5,886 nt of DNA from Flavobacteriaceae bacterium UBA3078. GTDB taxonomy: Bacteria; Bacteroidota; Bacteroidia; Flavobacteriales; Flavobacteriaceae. The number at the start of each line of letters is the position of its first letter. The first letter of the stretch is position 1. The notes below the pieces were generated by a model. The model searched no databases, had not been told where the DNA came from, and saw only the letters and a list, made by a program, of their open reading frames with translations. The stretch is taken from NCBI GenBank assembly GCA_002366675.1, contig DFBO01000089.1, forward strand, positions 11,518-17,403, written 5' to 3'. Shown here piece by piece: positions 5,005 to 5,886 of this stretch. Made by a program: the position numbers and the translations under genes.

Positions 5005-5706
5005 TTACTCACAATCCATCTCACCTTCAACCATTTCAACCACTGGAGCAGGAGAGAGGTAAGGAATTCCTAAACCCAAACCACGAATAATAAAAAGCAA
5101 CCCAATAATAACCACAAAAACAGGAATCGCTTTTTGGATGCGTTTCTTAATGTTTGCATTTAAAAACTTTCCTAAATAGATTGCTGTTGTCATTAATGGA
5201 ATAGTGCCTAAACCAAATAAAAACATATATAAGCTACCTTGTAAAGCACTAGCTGAAGCTAAAGAACCAAACACAGCCATATACACTAAGCCACATGGTA
5301 AAAAGCCGTTTAAAAAGCCAATAGTTAAAAAGGTGTCTGCTGTTTTTTTCTTTAAGGCTTGACCTAAAGCAGATTTTACTTTAGAAATCAATTTATAAAT
5401 AGGTTTCGAGAAATTATATTTATTAAATATTCGTGTTGGAATAAGAACAATTACAATCATTAAAACACCAATAGCAATAGATAGTTGTTGTTGAATGCCA
5501 AACAGATATAGTCCTTTGCCAACAAACCCAAAAGCAAGTCCAATAAGGCTATAAGCTAATAACCTTCCAAAATGATAGGTGAATATTTGAACTATTTTTT
5601 TTAAAGAATGACTCCTGTCTACAGGAAGCATAAAGGCAATAGGTCCACACATGCCAACACAATGAAAACTACCTAGAAGACCTAATAAAATAGCAGACCA
5701 AAGCAT
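5005..5706 (-). CDS. DsbD_2/'TauE-SafE' family membrane protein, likely cbb3 oxidase or copper-protein maturation factor
   Basis: The protein has 233 residues on the minus strand, start ATG at 5706, stop TAA at 5005-5007. It carries the two signatures of this family: Gly-Ser-Phe-His15-Cys16-x-Gly-Met19-Cys20-Gly-Pro in the first membrane helix, and Asn133-Gly-Phe-Leu-Pro-Cys138-Gly in the fourth. It also has the His-Phe-Gly-Arg-Leu motif (45-49). About six TM helices are visible (2-28, 42-64, 70-92, 124-150, 156-180, 194-214). The family name 'sulfite exporter' is misleading: these proteins form a CcdA/DsbD-like branch. In flavobacteria they usually follow ccoG and fixH in the cbb3 cytochrome oxidase cluster, where a role in copper or heme-site maturation is assumed. 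The conserved His-Cys-x-x-Met-Cys could bind Cu(I), which is inference. The gene converges on the accessory genes with a 52-bp gap. The next 180 bp upstream hold no gene, so if it belongs to a cco cluster that cluster must start outside the window. Confidence 0.85.
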   Translation of the reverse strand: MLWSAILLGLLGSFHCVGMCGPIAFMLPVDRSHSLKKIVQIFTYHFGRLLAYSLIGLAFGFVGKGLYLFGIQQQLSIAIGVLMIVIVLIPTRIFNKYNFSKPIYKLISKVKSALGQALKKKTADTFLTIGFLNGFLPCGLVYMAVFGSLASASALQGSLYMFLFGLGTIPLMTTAIYLGKFLNANIKKRIQKAIPVFVVIIGLLFIIRGLGLGIPYLSPAPVVEMVEGEMDCE

Positions 5707-5734
5707 GTTTTAATAATTGTTTGATTAGTGTGTC

Positions 5735-5756
5735 AGGTCGAGCGCAGTCGAGACCT
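5735..5756. repeat. Short GC-rich palindromic intergenic repeat
   Basis: The segment runs from AGGTCGAGC to GTCGAGACCT. AGG pairs with CCT and TCGA with TCGA around a GCGCAG loop (two bulged bases on the 3' side); AGGTC also pairs with GACCT. It stands out as GC-rich in an AT-rich spacer. The 'GGTCGAGCGCAGTCGAGACC' type of sequence is a common dispersed intergenic palindrome in flavobacterial genomes as far as I recall. A T-run (5758-5762) follows on the plus strand, but no plus-strand gene ends nearby, so a terminator role is unlikely. It sits about 30 bases upstream of the minus-strand gene start, in its presumed leader. Confidence 0.55.
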
Positions 5757-5780
5757 CTTTTTAATTAAATATTTAAATAA

Positions 5781-5853
5781 TCTCTCAAGAAACTACGTTC
5801 ATTACTTTCAATAAAATTATGTCTTTATTTCAGTAATGCTTGAGGAGACATAA
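5781..5853. repeat. Nested inverted repeats at the right end, probable dispersed repeat or structured element
   Basis: Several complementary pairs interleave. TCTCTCAAG (5781-5789) pairs with CTTGAGGAGA (5839-5848), with one bulge. CATTACT (5800-5806) pairs with AGTAATG (5832-5838), so the right arms are contiguous while the left arms are ten bases apart. TTATGTCT (5817-5824) pairs exactly with AGACATAA (5846-5853) as an alternative fold. ATAATCTCTC occurs as a direct repeat just outside (5777-5786 and 5864-5873). No ORF longer than about 22 codons crosses the region on either strand. It is the only structure seen in the 180 bp upstream of the minus-strand gene besides the short palindrome at 5735. 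Function unknown. Confidence 0.45.
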
Positions 5854-5886
5854 AATTTAATACATAATCTCTCTTTTGTATAAATA

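Noticed and set aside
5735..5762. Intrinsic terminator on the plus strand (hairpin followed by TTTTT)
   Set aside because: No plus-strand gene ends nearby; the two neighbouring plus-strand genes end near 4952 or lie outside the window.
5817..5885. 3' end of a minus-strand gene running in from the right edge
   Set aside because: Minus-strand frames are open for only about 20 codons and overlap the inverted repeats. None resembles the end of FixH or another expected cco-cluster protein.
1..5886. CRISPR array, tRNA, rRNA or insertion sequence with transposase
   Set aside because: No regularly spaced direct repeats, no cloverleaf-like segment, no rRNA-like sequence and no transposase motifs were seen on either strand.

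Overview
The window looks like a chromosomal segment of a marine-type member of the Flavobacteriaceae (Bacteroidota). The DNA is strongly AT-rich. Start codons sit in A/T-rich leaders without clear Shine-Dalgarno motifs. A lipoprotein carries the Cys-Ser-Ser-Asp-Asp-Asp surface-export type N-terminus of this phylum, and there is a TonB-dependent receptor and a DsbD_2/'TauE-SafE' membrane protein of the kind that accompanies cbb3 oxidase genes in flavobacteria.

Left part (2-3423, plus strand): three co-directional genes with a probable common job in copper handling. The first is the 3' part of a small exported or membrane-anchored protein with a C-x8-C-x3-C-H cluster. The second is a surface lipoprotein built of two tandem copies of a Met/His-rich module. 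The third is a compact TonB-dependent receptor whose plug carries C101-x3-M105 and whose barrel carries H283-x-M285. This is the same residue pattern as the CxxxM-HxM copper site described for Pseudomonas OprC. An 18-bp hairpin separates the lipoprotein gene from the receptor gene, and an upstream segment can compete for one of its arms.

Middle part (3424-4952, plus strand): three accessory-looking genes of unknown function. One is a two-TM protein with a soluble C-terminal domain that resembles a bacterial PH-like fold. The others are a tight pair: a small possible winged-helix protein and a four-TM membrane protein. A nested inverted-repeat structure (4053-4165) lies just upstream of the pair, and a diverged inverted copy of its outer arm lies at the 3' end of the pair (4923-4936). 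This gives the pair a cassette-like outline.

Right part (5005-5886): a minus-strand DsbD_2/TauE-SafE family gene converges on the accessory genes. Its 180-bp upstream region has no supported gene but holds a short GC-rich palindromic repeat and a nested set of inverted repeats at the edge of the window.

Taken together, the left operon would bring copper (or an ionic or peptide-bound form of it) across the outer membrane. The minus-strand gene may help mature a copper enzyme in the inner membrane. The copper assignment rests on motifs and remains an inference. The most interesting points are the duplicated Met/His lipoprotein as a possible receptor partner, and the repeat-bounded accessory pair.
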